Source: Paracoccaceae bacterium (GTDB taxonomy: Bacteria; Pseudomonadota; Alphaproteobacteria; Rhodobacterales; Rhodobacteraceae). From it: 64,000 bases of DNA. Within the stretch, counting starts at the first letter, position 1, and the number at the start of each line of letters is the position of its first letter. This document shows positions 25,173-34,136 of the stretch, piece after piece. Position numbers and translations under genes: made by a program. The notes under the pieces were generated by a model. It searched no databases, was not told the DNA's origin, and saw only the letters and a program-made list of their open reading frames with translations. The stretch covers positions 74,080 through 138,079 of the forward strand of contig PAPN01000007.1 in assembly GCA_002708925.1 (NCBI GenBank), given 5' to 3'.

Positions 25173-26030
25173 ATGGCACAGGACGATCCTAAGACACTTG
25201 TTTCCACCGATTGGCTGGCGGCACATATCAAGGATCCGGATTTGCGGATTCTGGATGCCTCGTTGTTTTTGCCGGGCACGGATCGGGATGCGAAAGCCGA
25301 ATACGAGAAGGCCCACATTCCCGGCGCGCGATTCTTCGATATTGATGAGATCAGCGACCTGCGCTCGGACCTGCCGCATATGGTGCCTCCGGTCGAAAAA
25401 TTCATGAGCCGGATGCGCGCCCTGGGTGTGGGTGACGGGCATCAGGTGGTGGTCTATGACAGTCAGGGCATCTATTCGGCACCGCGCGTGTGGTGGCTGT
25501 TCAAGCTGATGGGCCAGAAAAACATCGCCGTGCTGGATGGCGGTCTGCCCAAATGGCGCGCCGAGGGCCACCCGACCGAGGACATGCCGCCCATTGTTCG
25601 GGACCGCCACATGACGGTGCGGCGCCAGTCGCATATGGTGAAGGACGTCACGCAGGTGTCCTCGGCCTCGAAGCTGGGCGATCATGTGCTGGTGGATGCC
25701 CGCTCGGCCGAGCGGTTCCGCGGCGAGGTGCCCGAGCCCCGCGAAGGGCTGCGCGGGGGCCACATTCCCGGCGCGCGCAACGTGCCCTATGACGCGCTGT
25801 TGGAAACCGACGGCACGATGAAAACCCCCGATGACTGCCGCGCCATTTTCGAAGGCGCGGGCGTCGATCTGTCCAAGCCTGTGATCGCATCTTGCGGGTC
25901 CGGCGTAACGGCTGCCGTGCTCTGCCTGGCCTTGGAACGAATGGGGAAAAGCGATCACGCCATTTATGACGGGTCATGGACCGAGTGGGGCGCCTTCCCC
26001 ACCTTGCCCGTCGCTACCGGAGAGGCCTGA
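25173..26030 (+). CDS. sseA: 3-mercaptopyruvate sulfurtransferase
   Basis: A 285-residue two-domain rhodanese. The second domain has the active-site loop CGSGVTAA near residue 240, which is the mercaptopyruvate form rather than the thiosulfate CRxGxR form. The first domain shows VVVYDSQGIYSAPRVWWLF. It transfers sulfur from 3-mercaptopyruvate to thiols. The aminotransferase gene begins 7 bp downstream and may make such keto acids (inference). Confidence 0.9.
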   Translation: MAQDDPKTLVSTDWLAAHIKDPDLRILDASLFLPGTDRDAKAEYEKAHIPGARFFDIDEISDLRSDLPHMVPPVEKFMSRMRALGVGDGHQVVVYDSQGIYSAPRVWWLFKLMGQKNIAVLDGGLPKWRAEGHPTEDMPPIVRDRHMTVRRQSHMVKDVTQVSSASKLGDHVLVDARSAERFRGEVPEPREGLRGGHIPGARNVPYDALLETDGTMKTPDDCRAIFEGAGVDLSKPVIASCGSGVTAAVLCLALERMGKSDHAIYDGSWTEWGAFPTLPVATGEA

Positions 26031-26037
26031 GAGGACA

Positions 26038-27222
26038 ATGTTCAGCAACCTGAAAACCCAACCCGCAGATAAAATCCTTGCGCTGATGCAACTGTACAAG
26101 GAAGACCCGCGCCCGACCAAGATCGACCTGGGCGTCGGTGTCTACAAAAATGCCGAGGGCGTAACCCCGGTGATGCGCGCCGTGAAGGCCGCTGAAAAAC
26201 TGCTGTGGGAACAGGAAACCACCAAGTCCTACGTGGCTCTGGCCGGGGATCCGGCCTATGGTGATGCGATGGTGAACCTGGTGCTGGGCGATGCTGTCGC
26301 GCGCGAAAATGTCGCCGCCGCAGCCACCCCCGGCGGGACCGGCGCTTGCCGTCAGGCCTTTGAGATGGTGCGCATGGCCAACCCGGATGTGCGTGTGTTC
26401 GTGTCTAATCCGACCTGGCCGAACCACCTGTCGATCCTGAAACATCTGGGCATTCCGACGGTTCAGTATCGTTATTTCGATGCAGAAACCCGCGGCGTGG
26501 ATTTCGACGGTATGCTGGCCGATCTGGCCGATGCGAAGCCCGGCGACGTGGTGCTGCTGCACGGCTGCTGCCACAACCCGACCGGCGCGAACTTGAACAT
26601 GGGCCAGTGGCAGGAACTGGTTGCGCTGCTGCTGAAAACCGGCGCGCTGCCGATGATCGACATTGCGTATCAGGGCTTTGGCGACGGTCTGGAGGAAGAC
26701 GCCGCCGCGACCCGGCTGGTGGCCTCTAGCGTGCCGGAATGTCTGATCGCGGCCAGCTGCTCCAAGAATTTCGGGATCTACCGCGAGCGCACCGGCATCC
26801 TGATGGCCGTGGCCCAGGATGCAGGGCTGAAAACGCTGACCCAGGGCACGCTGAACTATCTGAACCGGCAGAACTACTCGTTCCCGCCCGATCACGGCGC
26901 GCGCCTGGTGACGATGATCCTGAACGATGACACCCTGCGCGCCGATTGGGCCGCCGAGCTGGAAGAGGTCCGCCTGTCCATGCTGGGGCTGCGTCAGCAA
27001 ATGGCGGATGAGTTGCAAAAACTGTCGGGCTCGGATCGGTTTGGATTCATTGCGCAGCACCGGGGCATGTTCTCGCGTCTGGGGGCCTCGGCCGAGATGG
27101 TCGAACGCCTGCGCGCCGAGCACGCGATCTATATGGTTGGCGATTCGCGCCTGAATATTGCCGGCCTGAACGCGCAAACCGTGCCAATTCTGGCCAAAGC
27201 GATCGTCGACACAGGGATTTGA
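26038..27222 (+). CDS. aromatic amino acid/aspartate aminotransferase
   Basis: A 394-residue class I PLP aminotransferase of the AspC/TyrB type. Visible motifs: DLGVGVYKNAEGVTPVMRAV, ATPGGTGACRQAF, HGCCHNPTGANLN, and the Schiff-base Lys in SCSKNFGIYRERTG. ATG 26038 follows GAGAGGACA and lies 7 bp after sseA, so co-transcription is likely. The pair may make and use mercaptopyruvate from cysteine. A terminator follows at 27247. Confidence 0.93.
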   Translation: MFSNLKTQPADKILALMQLYKEDPRPTKIDLGVGVYKNAEGVTPVMRAVKAAEKLLWEQETTKSYVALAGDPAYGDAMVNLVLGDAVARENVAAAATPGGTGACRQAFEMVRMANPDVRVFVSNPTWPNHLSILKHLGIPTVQYRYFDAETRGVDFDGMLADLADAKPGDVVLLHGCCHNPTGANLNMGQWQELVALLLKTGALPMIDIAYQGFGDGLEEDAAATRLVASSVPECLIAASCSKNFGIYRERTGILMAVAQDAGLKTLTQGTLNYLNRQNYSFPPDHGARLVTMILNDDTLRADWAAELEEVRLSMLGLRQQMADELQKLSGSDRFGFIAQHRGMFSRLGASAEMVERLRAEHAIYMVGDSRLNIAGLNAQTVPILAKAIVDTGI

Positions 27223-27246
27223 TCGCAGATCCATTCAGAACTGGGC

Positions 27247-27273
27247 AAGAGCGGGCCATTTGGTCCGCTCTTT
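27247..27273 (+). terminator. intrinsic terminator after the aminotransferase
   Basis: AAGAGCGGGCC pairs with GGTCCGCTCTT (one G-T wobble) around loop ATTT, followed by TCC. A strong stem with a short T-tract, 25 bp past the stop. Confidence 0.8.
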
Positions 27274-27441
27274 CCATCTAGGGGCTTGTCTGGCGGCGGT
27301 CTTGTGATCATATGGGGCACGCTAATGTTATTCTATTTCGACCTACTGTCTCCCGTTTTTGCGGCGTTCAGTCTTCGATCCAGACCGACTACGCCGGGCA
27401 GCCGCACCACCGCGGGCTGCAATAAACAGGAGAATACGGAT
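27274..27441 (+). promoter_or_regulatory. control region and long 5' leader of the cold-shock gene
   Basis: The 168 bases between the terminator and the cold-shock start hold no gene. AT-richer blocks (CTTGTGATCATATG, TGTTATTCTATTTCG) are possible promoter elements, and CAGGAGAA is the ribosome binding site. Long leaders of cold-shock genes often fold as temperature sensors; whether this one does cannot be told by eye. Confidence 0.4.
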
Positions 27442-27648
27442 ATGGCCACTGGCACCGTAAAATGGTTCAACACCACCAAAGGTTACGGGTTCATCGCGCC
27501 CGATGGCGGCAGCAAAGATGTCTTCGTGCACATCTCGGCAGTCGAGCGTTCGGGTCTGACCGGCCTGCAAGACGGTCAGAAAGTCAGCTTTGAGCTGCAA
27601 GCAGGCCGTGATGGCCGCGAATCGGCGATCAACCTGTCGGTCGAGTAA
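27442..27648 (+). CDS. cold-shock protein (CspA family)
   Basis: A 68-residue single cold-shock domain: [18 protein letters not shown] (RNP-1-type GYGFI) and [13 protein letters not shown] (RNP-2-type VFVHI). It binds RNA and single-stranded DNA as a chaperone in the cytoplasm. ATG 27442 follows CAGGAGAATACGGAT. An intrinsic terminator follows 24 bp past the stop. Confidence 0.97.
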   Translation: MATGTVKWFNTTKGYGFIAPDGGSKDVFVHISAVERSGLTGLQDGQKVSFELQAGRDGRESAINLSVE

Positions 27649-27672
27649 TCCGACCCCTTGCTAAAAAAACTG

Positions 27673-27695
27673 CGCGGCCCCTGGGGCCGCGTTTT
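27673..27695 (+). terminator. intrinsic terminator of the cold-shock gene
   Basis: CGCGGCCCC-T-GGGGCCGCG followed by TTTTGCGTTT, 24 bp past the stop. Confidence 0.85.
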
Positions 27696-27751
27696 GCGTT
27701 TCTACGACGGGGCAGAACAGGGGATAGGGCAGAACAGGGTGCAGGTGCGAA

Positions 27752-27777
27752 AAAGCCCGCCGGATCGGGCGGGCTTT
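27752..27777 (-). terminator. intrinsic terminator of dapA
   Basis: AAAGCCCGCC pairs with GGCGGGCTTT around a 6-base loop. On the minus strand a run of five T follows, ending 13 bp past the dapA stop. Confidence 0.88.
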
Positions 27778-27790
27778 GGGCTGAGATCGG

Positions 27791-28663
27791 TCAGATCAGG
27801 CCTGCGTGCTGCATGGCCGCGTCGATCTGGGCCTTGGTGCTGTCCAGCAGGCCGGTCAGCGGCAGGCGGACCTCTTCGCTGCACAGGTCCAGCTTGGACA
27901 TGGCGTATTTGACGCCAACCAGGCCGGGCTCGACAAAGATCGCTTCGTGCAGGGGCATCAGTTTGTCCTGATATTCCAGCGCCTTGGCATAATCCCCGGC
28001 CAGCGTTGCCGCCTGGAACTCGGCGCACAGGCGCGGCGCGACATTCGCGGTAACCGAGATGCAGCCAACCCCGCCATGGGCATTGAACCCCAGCGCGGTG
28101 CCATCCTCGCCGGACAGCTGGCAGAAATCGGAGCCGCAGGTGCGGCGCTGCTGGCTGACGCGGTTCAGATCGCCTGTGGCATCCTTCACCCCCACGATCC
28201 GAGGCAGTTGCGCCAGCGCGCCCATCGTATCCGGCGTCATATCAATGATCGAGCGACCGGGGATATTGTAGATGATGATCGGCAGCGCACAGCAATCATG
28301 CAGCGCGGTATAATGCGCGATCAGGCCGCGTTGCGTGGGTTTGTTGTAATAAGGCGTCACGACCAGCGCAGCATCGGCGCCGACTTTCTCGGCGTGTTGG
28401 ATCAGGCGAATGCCTTCCAGCGTGTTATTGCTGCCGGCACCGGCAATCACGGGCACGCGGCCGGCTGCGGCCTTGACGACCTCTTCGATGACGATCTCGT
28501 GCTCACGATGGGTCAGGGTGGGGCTTTCGCCGGTGGTGCCGACGGGCACGAACCCGTTGGTGCCTTCGCCGATATGCCATTCGATCAGCTTCTTGAGCGT
28601 CTCCAGATCCAGCTCGCCGTTCTTGAACGGCGTGACCAGGGCAGGAAATGACCCTTTAAACAT
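27791..28663 (-). CDS. dapA: 4-hydroxy-tetrahydrodipicolinate synthase
   Basis: Condenses pyruvate and aspartate semialdehyde in lysine/peptidoglycan precursor synthesis. Length 290 is normal. [14 protein letters not shown], the catalytic Tyr block [10 protein letters not shown], the Schiff-base Lys in [10 protein letters not shown], and [11 protein letters not shown] are all present. AAAGGAG lies 7 nt before the ATG. It is divergent from the lytic transglycosylase gene, with a 156-bp control region between. No lysine riboswitch-like structure was seen upstream. Confidence 0.96.
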   Translation of the reverse strand: MFKGSFPALVTPFKNGELDLETLKKLIEWHIGEGTNGFVPVGTTGESPTLTHREHEIVIEEVVKAAAGRVPVIAGAGSNNTLEGIRLIQHAEKVGADAALVVTPYYNKPTQRGLIAHYTALHDCCALPIIIYNIPGRSIIDMTPDTMGALAQLPRIVGVKDATGDLNRVSQQRRTCGSDFCQLSGEDGTALGFNAHGGVGCISVTANVAPRLCAEFQAATLAGDYAKALEYQDKLMPLHEAIFVEPGLVGVKYAMSKLDLCSEEVRLPLTGLLDSTKAQIDAAMQHAGLI

Positions 28664-28819
28664 GACACGCTCCTTTCGTGTTAAGGCGGGTAGAGACCCG
28701 GAGAAAATTTATGCACCCCGGCAGAACGCCGCTGACCTGCCATCTTCGTGATTTGCAGGCACGCAGGTGCACAATTAAGCTGCGGTTGCATATCCTTTGT
28801 TCCTTTGGAAAGGCAAGAG

Positions 28820-30769
28820 ATGTTCCGTAGTTTTGCCTTGATTTTGGTAATTTGTCTGAACGCAGCCGGGCTGCACGCAGCCGGCCCCAGCCCCGAGGCC
28901 AGCGCGATTTCCGCCGCCCGTGCCGGAAACTGGGACACTGCGGCGCGACTGGCAGCGCGCGCGGGGCCCGTGGGGTCGGATCTGCTGGTCTGGATGCGGC
29001 TGCGGTCTGGCCAGGGCAGTTTTGCAGAGGTGCAGGAGTTTCTGGCGCTGCATCCGGATTGGCCTGGTCTGCACCGGATGCGCAAACGGGCCGAAGCCCA
29101 GCTGGAAACCGTGCCCCCCGCGCAGATCGCAGCCTTTTTTGCCAGCCAGCGCCCTCAGACCGGGGCCGGAGTTCTGGCCTATGCGCGGGCGCTTTTTGCG
29201 CTTGGCCGGGCAGAGGCAGCCCAGGCTGAACTGGTGCGGGCCTGGCGGACAATGGATCTGGACGAAACCAGCCACGAGGCGTTGACGGCGGCCTATGGCA
29301 CGCATCTGGCGCCGCATCATCAGGCGCGGATGGACATGGCGTTGTGGCGCGGGCTGCGCGGGGATGCGCAGCAAATGCAGTCTCTGGTAGGCGAGGACTG
29401 GAACAAGCTGGCCGCCGCCAGACGCGGCCTGCGCAGTCAGGCCCGGAATGTTGACAGCCTGATCGAGGCGGTCCCCGCTGCGCTGCGGGACGATCCGGGC
29501 CTGGCCTATGAGCGGTTCCAGTGGCGGATACGCAAGGGGCGCACGGACGGTGCGCTGGACATTATTCTGCGTCGCAGCCAAGGCGCCAACACCCTGGGGC
29601 AGCCGCTAAGCTGGGCAGGCTGGCGACGGTATCTGGTGCGCGATCTGATGCGGGACGGGCGCTATGCCGAGGCCTATCAGGTGGCCTCGTTGCATCATAC
29701 GCAGCCTGCGGACGGGTATGCCTATTCTGATCTGGAATGGTTGTCTGGCTATCTGTCGGTGCGGTTTCTGAACGCGCCCGAACGCGCCCTGGATCATTTC
29801 CAACGGTTCCGGGCCTCGGTTGAGACTCCGATTTCGCTGGGCCGTGCGGGGTATTGGATCGGCCGCGCCCAAGAGGCAATGGGCGATGCCGAGGGTGCTC
29901 GGGTGGCCTATGCCGAAGGGGCCGCATATCAGACCAGTTATTATGGCCTGCTTGCGGCGGAACGCGCTGGCGTGCCGTTCGATACCTCTCTGGCCGGGCG
30001 CGATCCGGTTCCGGATTGGCGTCAGGCTGCTTTTGTCGGATCGGATGTGTTTCAGGCCGGTCTTCTGGCGTTGAATGCAGGAGAATTGACACTGGCCGAG
30101 CAATTCCTGACCCATCTGGCCAGCACGCTGGAGCCTGAGGCGGCGGCGCAACTGGGCCAGGCGGCGATTGATTTGCAAGAGCCCCACCTTCAGGTCATGA
30201 TCGCCAAGGCGGCGGCGAAACGGGGTATTACGCTGCCTGCGCCTTACTATGCGCTGCATCCGATGCAGCGGTTGGATTTGCCGGTTCCGATGGCGTTGGC
30301 TTTGTCCATTGCGCGCCGGGAAAGCGAGTTTGATCCGCAGGTTGTCAGTGGCGCGGGGGCGATGGGGTTGATGCAGTTGATGCCGGGGACGGCGGCTCAG
30401 GTGGCGGGTGAACTGGGGGTCAGCCACGAGCCCGGCAAAGTTCTGAGCGACTGGAGCTATAACGCGGTGCTGGGCAGCGCATACCTGGCCAGCCTGTCCG
30501 AGCGTTTTGGCGGAAATATCGTTTTGGTGTCAGCTGGTTATAACGCTGGCCCCAGTAGGCCGGACCAATGGATCGAGCGGTTCGGCGACCCACGGTCCTT
30601 GCGGGTGGATGTGGTGGATTGGGTCGAAATGATCCCGTTTACCGAGACGCAGAATTATGTGATGCGGGTGGCGGAATCGCTGCCGGTTTATCGGGCGCGG
30701 TTGGGGCTGGAGCCGCTGCCGCTGCCGTTCAGTCAGGAATTGGCAGGAAAGACGTTGCGCAGGCCTTGA
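28820..30769 (+). CDS. slt: soluble lytic murein transglycosylase
   Basis: A 649-residue exported muramidase. A signal peptide (MFRSFALILVICLNAAGLHA) precedes a long alpha-superhelical U/L-type domain (about residues 25-450). The C-terminal SLT catalytic domain shows IARRESEFDPQVVSGAGAMG with the catalytic Glu, GLMQLMPGTA, and the VSAGYNAGPSRPDQW block. It cleaves peptidoglycan glycan strands in the periplasm. ATG 28820 starts the signal peptide; an upstream open frame is not protein-like. A G-quadruplex hairpin follows the stop by 2 bp. Confidence 0.93.
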   Translation: MFRSFALILVICLNAAGLHAAGPSPEASAISAARAGNWDTAARLAARAGPVGSDLLVWMRLRSGQGSFAEVQEFLALHPDWPGLHRMRKRAEAQLETVPPAQIAAFFASQRPQTGAGVLAYARALFALGRAEAAQAELVRAWRTMDLDETSHEALTAAYGTHLAPHHQARMDMALWRGLRGDAQQMQSLVGEDWNKLAAARRGLRSQARNVDSLIEAVPAALRDDPGLAYERFQWRIRKGRTDGALDIILRRSQGANTLGQPLSWAGWRRYLVRDLMRDGRYAEAYQVASLHHTQPADGYAYSDLEWLSGYLSVRFLNAPERALDHFQRFRASVETPISLGRAGYWIGRAQEAMGDAEGARVAYAEGAAYQTSYYGLLAAERAGVPFDTSLAGRDPVPDWRQAAFVGSDVFQAGLLALNAGELTLAEQFLTHLASTLEPEAAAQLGQAAIDLQEPHLQVMIAKAAAKRGITLPAPYYALHPMQRLDLPVPMALALSIARRESEFDPQVVSGAGAMGLMQLMPGTAAQVAGELGVSHEPGKVLSDWSYNAVLGSAYLASLSERFGGNIVLVSAGYNAGPSRPDQWIERFGDPRSLRVDVVDWVEMIPFTETQNYVMRVAESLPVYRARLGLEPLPLPFSQELAGKTLRRP

Positions 30770-30771
30770 GG

Positions 30772-30819
30772 CGCCCCTGTCCGGACGCCCACCCGCCCTC
30801 CCACGTCCGGACAGGGGCG
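30772..30819 (-). repeat. hairpin with G-quadruplex loop, copy 1
   Basis: CGCCCCTGTCCGGACG (30772-30787) pairs perfectly with 30804-30819. The 16-base loop is CCCACCCGCCCTCCC plus A, so the minus strand reads GGGAGGGCGGGTGGG, four G-triplets with single-base spacers, the most stable form of quadruplex motif. It begins 2 bp after the slt stop, and GTTTC follows, so it may also end transcription of slt or of the convergent FAD oxidase gene. Confidence 0.85.
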
Positions 30820-30925
30820 GTTTCCCGTAATCCTTCGTTAAGCAGACTCGGTGCAGGATGTGCCTGATCGGGGTTGCGCCCGTGTATGCAGGCGAAGGCG
30901 GGGTGTCGATCTGTTCGTGCCGTGT

Positions 30926-31975
30926 TCAAAGGCTGGCTGTTGGGGCGAAGCCTTCGGGGATGTGGTTTCGGCCGGTCAGGATCAGTTCTGCCATGACCTC
31001 TCCGACTTTGGGGGCCATGCCAAAGCCGATCTTGAACCCGCCGTTGGCGATGAATGCGTCCGGGTGCAGGGGGTGCCTGCCCAGGACCGGCGCGCGCGAG
31101 CGTGATCGGGGGCGCACACCCGCCCAGCGTTCGATAATCGTGGCCTGCTGAAGCGCGGGCACGGCGGCAACTGCTCGTGCGATCACCTGATCCAGTTGCG
31201 CATCCGTTGTGTGCGGATCGTCAAACGCGCGCTCAGAGGTAGAGCCGATGGCAACCGTGCCATCTACATGGGGAACAACATGTACCGCATCCGCGAAAAT
31301 CTGCGGGACGTTATGTGCAATGTCCAGGTGCAGCAAGGCCGCCTGCCCTTTCACCCCATTGCCAAAGCTTCGGTGGTGTGCGGCTGAGATCTCTTGCAGG
31401 TCTTGCACGCCGGTCGCCCAGAGAATACGGCCCTCGGGGTCCGCATCGGGGGTGATATGCCCGCCTTTGGCCGTGATGGCGGCGGCCAGCGCGGCGCAGG
31501 CCATCCGGGGGTGCATTCGGGCGGTCAGCGTATCGTGGATCAGCCAGCCTGAGGGGCTGTGCGGGGTCCAGTGCGCTGTCTTGTGCGGGGCCGCGTCCAA
31601 GGGGATCACCGTCCATTGCGCCTGGCCCTGCCACAGAGTTTGGGCCGTGCCGGCACGCGCGCGCGCCAGCGCTAACGCATGGGCATCTGCAATTGGTTGC
31701 AGCCGGCCGGTGCGCCCGTAACCGCTGTCTTTGCCGCCCGCTGCCGTAATCTCGGCCCACCAGCTTTGTGCCATCATCAGGCTTTCGAATTGGAATTGCT
31801 TCTTTTCGTTCCAATTCTCGGGGACATGTGGGGCCAGTGCCCCGACCAGCCCGCCGCTGCTGCCCGCGCCTGGCCCTGCCGGATCTATGACGCGTACCGT
31901 GGCCCCTTTTTTCAGGCAGCTCCAGGCGACGGACAGGCCGAAGATTCCCGCCCCGTAAATTGTCACATCTACCAT
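30926..31975 (-). CDS. FAD-dependent oxidase (MnmC oxidase-like/DadA family)
   Basis: A 349-residue DAO-family flavoprotein with the N-terminal Rossmann loop TIYGAGIFGLSVAW, GAGSSGGLVGALAPH (the FAD-binding SSxxxxGxLAPH type of MnmC) and a C-terminal NGGFKIGFGMAP block. It lies divergently beside mnmD, whose methyltransferase follows the MnmC oxidase step in tRNA mnm5s2U34 synthesis; in E. coli the two are fused in one MnmC chain. A glycine or D-amino acid oxidase remains possible. ATG 31975 is preferred because GGAGGG lies 8 nt upstream. Confidence 0.78.
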   Translation of the reverse strand: MVDVTIYGAGIFGLSVAWSCLKKGATVRVIDPAGPGAGSSGGLVGALAPHVPENWNEKKQFQFESLMMAQSWWAEITAAGGKDSGYGRTGRLQPIADAHALALARARAGTAQTLWQGQAQWTVIPLDAAPHKTAHWTPHSPSGWLIHDTLTARMHPRMACAALAAAITAKGGHITPDADPEGRILWATGVQDLQEISAAHHRSFGNGVKGQAALLHLDIAHNVPQIFADAVHVVPHVDGTVAIGSTSERAFDDPHTTDAQLDQVIARAVAAVPALQQATIIERWAGVRPRSRSRAPVLGRHPLHPDAFIANGGFKIGFGMAPKVGEVMAELILTGRNHIPEGFAPTASL

Positions 31976-32038
31976 TGCCATTCCCTCCGGGCCTCTGCAT
32001 TCTCGGCGCGTTTCACACAGCTTCTAAGGGATCAGCGG

Positions 32039-32710
32039 ATGCAAGACCAGCGCGCCGAACTGGAATGGCGGGACGGAGAGATTCCGGTTTCCACCCGATT
32101 TGATGACCCTTATTTCAGCCTGGATAACGGGCTGGCGGAAACGGCCTATGTTTTTCTGGATGGCAACGGGCTGCCGGGGCGGTTTCGGGATGGATTCCAC
32201 ATTGCCGAGCTGGGTTTCGGAACCGGGCTGAACCTGCTTGCGGCGGTGCGGTTGTGGCGTGAAAGCGGGCAGAGAGGTGTGCTGCATTTCACCACATTCG
32301 AGGCCTTCCCGATGTCCGCCGAGGAAATGATCCGCGCGCAGTGGGCCTTTCCCGAGATCGCCGATCTGGCCGCGGAATTCGCCCCTCATTGGCCAGCCGC
32401 CTCGCTGTCGCTGCCGGGGCTTGAATTCCGGATGATCCAAGGGGATGCGCGTCACAGCTTACCAGCCTGGAGCGGGCGCGCGGATGCGTGGTTTCTGGAT
32501 GGGTTTTCGCCAGCAAAGAATCCCGAATTATGGGAAGAGTCCCTGATGGCTGAGGTCGGCGCCCATACCGCACCCCAGGGCACAGCGGCCACCTATACAG
32601 CGGCTGGATTCGTCCGTCGCGGGCTGCAAAATGCCGGTTTTGAGGTCGCCCGCCGGTCTGGATTCGGGCGAAAACGGCACATGACGGTCGCGCGAAAGGT
32701 TCCGGAATGA
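32039..32710 (+). CDS. mnmD: tRNA (5-methylaminomethyl-2-thiouridylate) methyltransferase
   Basis: A 223-residue SAM-dependent enzyme of the MnmC methyltransferase (DUF752) type. The SAM pocket is HIAELGFGTGLNLLAA, and FLDGFSPAKNPELW plus YTAAGFVRRGLQNAGFEV are characteristic of the family. It methylates the aminomethyl group at tRNA U34. ATG 32039 was chosen since MQDQRAELEWRDGEIP matches the family N-terminus. The next gene, an exporter, overlaps its stop by 4 bp. Confidence 0.92.
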   Translation: MQDQRAELEWRDGEIPVSTRFDDPYFSLDNGLAETAYVFLDGNGLPGRFRDGFHIAELGFGTGLNLLAAVRLWRESGQRGVLHFTTFEAFPMSAEEMIRAQWAFPEIADLAAEFAPHWPAASLSLPGLEFRMIQGDARHSLPAWSGRADAWFLDGFSPAKNPELWEESLMAEVGAHTAPQGTAATYTAAGFVRRGLQNAGFEVARRSGFGRKRHMTVARKVPE

Positions 32711-33573
32711 CACAGGATAACACTCGTCTTGGTATTTGGCTGATGGTGGCCACGACCTTTGTTTTTGCGATGCAGGACGGGATCTCGCGGCATTTGGCGG
32801 GGGAATATAACGTGCTGATGGTGGTGATGATCCGCTATTGGTTTTTCGCGGCTTTCGTTATGGCAATCGGTGCGCGTCAGGCGGGGGGGATCCGGCAGGC
32901 TGCGGCGACCGCGCAGCCGCTGCTACAGGCGTTTCGCGCCGTCCTGTTAGTGGCCGAGATTTGCGTTGCAATCTGGGGGTTTACCATTCTTGGACTGGTC
33001 GAAAGTCACGCTGTTTTTGCCTGCTATCCATTGCTGATTGCGGCCCTGTCCGGCCCCGTCCTGGGCGAGCGTGTCGGCTGGCGCAGGTGGGTGGCGATCG
33101 GCGTGGGGTTCATCGGGATTGTGATCATTCTGGAGCCGGGCTTCGGCGTGTTCCAGCCCGCTGCGATCATTCCGCTGGTCTCGGCGCTGATGTTCGCGGT
33201 TTACGGTTTGCTGACGCGTTTCGTGGCACGCAAGGACAGCTCAGCCACCAGTTTTTTCTGGACGGGCACGGTGGGTATGGTGGCGATGACGGCCGTCGGC
33301 GCCTGGTACTGGGAACCGATGAGCGCCCCCGATTGGATCTGGATGGTGGTGCTGTGCCTGACCGGAGCCCTGGGGCATTTCCTGCTGATCCGCTGCTACG
33401 AGGTGGCCGAGGCCAGCTCGGTGCAGCCATTTGCCTATTTGCAGCTGGTGTTCGCCTCGGTTCTGGGGATCGTCGCCTTCAACGAGGCGATCCGGCTGAA
33501 CGTGATCCTGGGGGCGGCGCTGATCGTGGCTGCGGGGCTGTTTACCCTGTGGCGCGAACGTCAGGCCGCCTGA
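32707..33573 (+). CDS. DMT superfamily (EamA) transporter
   Basis: A 288-residue inner-membrane protein with about ten hydrophobic helices arranged as two EamA repeats (GIWLMVATTFVFAMQDGISR at the start; ALGHFLLIRCYEVAEAS in the second half). Substrate unknown; family members export metabolites or amino acids. It overlaps mnmD by ATGA, so it is co-transcribed, and it is convergent with the FMN reductase 4 bp beyond. Confidence 0.88.
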   Translation: MTQDNTRLGIWLMVATTFVFAMQDGISRHLAGEYNVLMVVMIRYWFFAAFVMAIGARQAGGIRQAAATAQPLLQAFRAVLLVAEICVAIWGFTILGLVESHAVFACYPLLIAALSGPVLGERVGWRRWVAIGVGFIGIVIILEPGFGVFQPAAIIPLVSALMFAVYGLLTRFVARKDSSATSFFWTGTVGMVAMTAVGAWYWEPMSAPDWIWMVVLCLTGALGHFLLIRCYEVAEASSVQPFAYLQLVFASVLGIVAFNEAIRLNVILGAALIVAAGLFTLWRERQAA

Positions 33574-33577
33574 AGGT

Positions 33578-34117
33578 TCAGCGCTCGATTTCCGCACGCA
33601 GAGCCTGCATCTGCGCGGTAATTGCCGTCAGATACTGATCGTTTTCCAGCTGGCCAGCGCTGAATTCACGCGCGGCCCCCGCGATCATCACGAAGGGGCC
33701 GGCAATCAGCCGGGGCTGCAAAGGGGCTAGGCAGGCGCGCACCATATATTGCGCGGTCTCGCCGCCCGTGCGGCCCGCTGCGGCAGACATCAGCGCCAGG
33801 GGTTTGCCCTTTAGCACCGCGCCTTCGATACGGCTGACCCAGTCCAGAGCGTTTTTCAGCACGCCGGGGATGCCCTTGTTATATTCGGGTGAGGACAGGA
33901 TGATCCCGTCGGCCTGCCTGATCTGATCGGCCAAAGTCTGAACAGAGGCGGGGATGCCCTGCGCGGCCTCCAGATCGCCATCGTAAAGCGGCAGGTTCAG
34001 GTCGGCCTCGGTCACGGTGGCGGGGCCAAAGGCCCGCACGGCCTGAGCAATCAGCTGGCGGTTATAGCTGCCCGCGCGCAGAGCGCCGGAAATCGTCAGA
34101 AGGGTAGGGGTGCTCAT
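33578..34117 (-). CDS. NADPH-dependent FMN reductase-like protein
   Basis: A 179-residue flavodoxin-fold reductase. The FMN phosphate-binding loop SGALRAGSYNRQL is near the start, and SPEYNKGIPGVLKNALDWVSR is the family signature. Likely a cytosolic flavin, azo or quinone reductase; the substrate is not evident. ATG 34117 follows AGAGGAGCAAC. It stands alone, convergent with the exporter. Confidence 0.92.
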   Translation of the reverse strand: MSTPTLLTISGALRAGSYNRQLIAQAVRAFGPATVTEADLNLPLYDGDLEAAQGIPASVQTLADQIRQADGIILSSPEYNKGIPGVLKNALDWVSRIEGAVLKGKPLALMSAAAGRTGGETAQYMVRACLAPLQPRLIAGPFVMIAGAAREFSAGQLENDQYLTAITAQMQALRAEIER

Positions 34118-34136
34118 GTTGCTCCTCTTTGTTCAG

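Noticed and set aside
27709-27739. GGGCAGAACAGGG repeated twice in tandem, 17 bp apart
   Set aside because: Only two copies between two terminators; too little to call a functional repeat.
28664-28819. Lysine riboswitch upstream of dapA
   Set aside because: The 156-bp divergent gap is too short to share with the slt promoter, and no matching stems were seen.
30788-30803. Cuckoo/CcsR-type sRNA loop (CCUCCUCCC)
   Set aside because: The loop is CCCACCCGCCCTCCC; the exact CCTCCTCCC motif of that family is not present in either hairpin.
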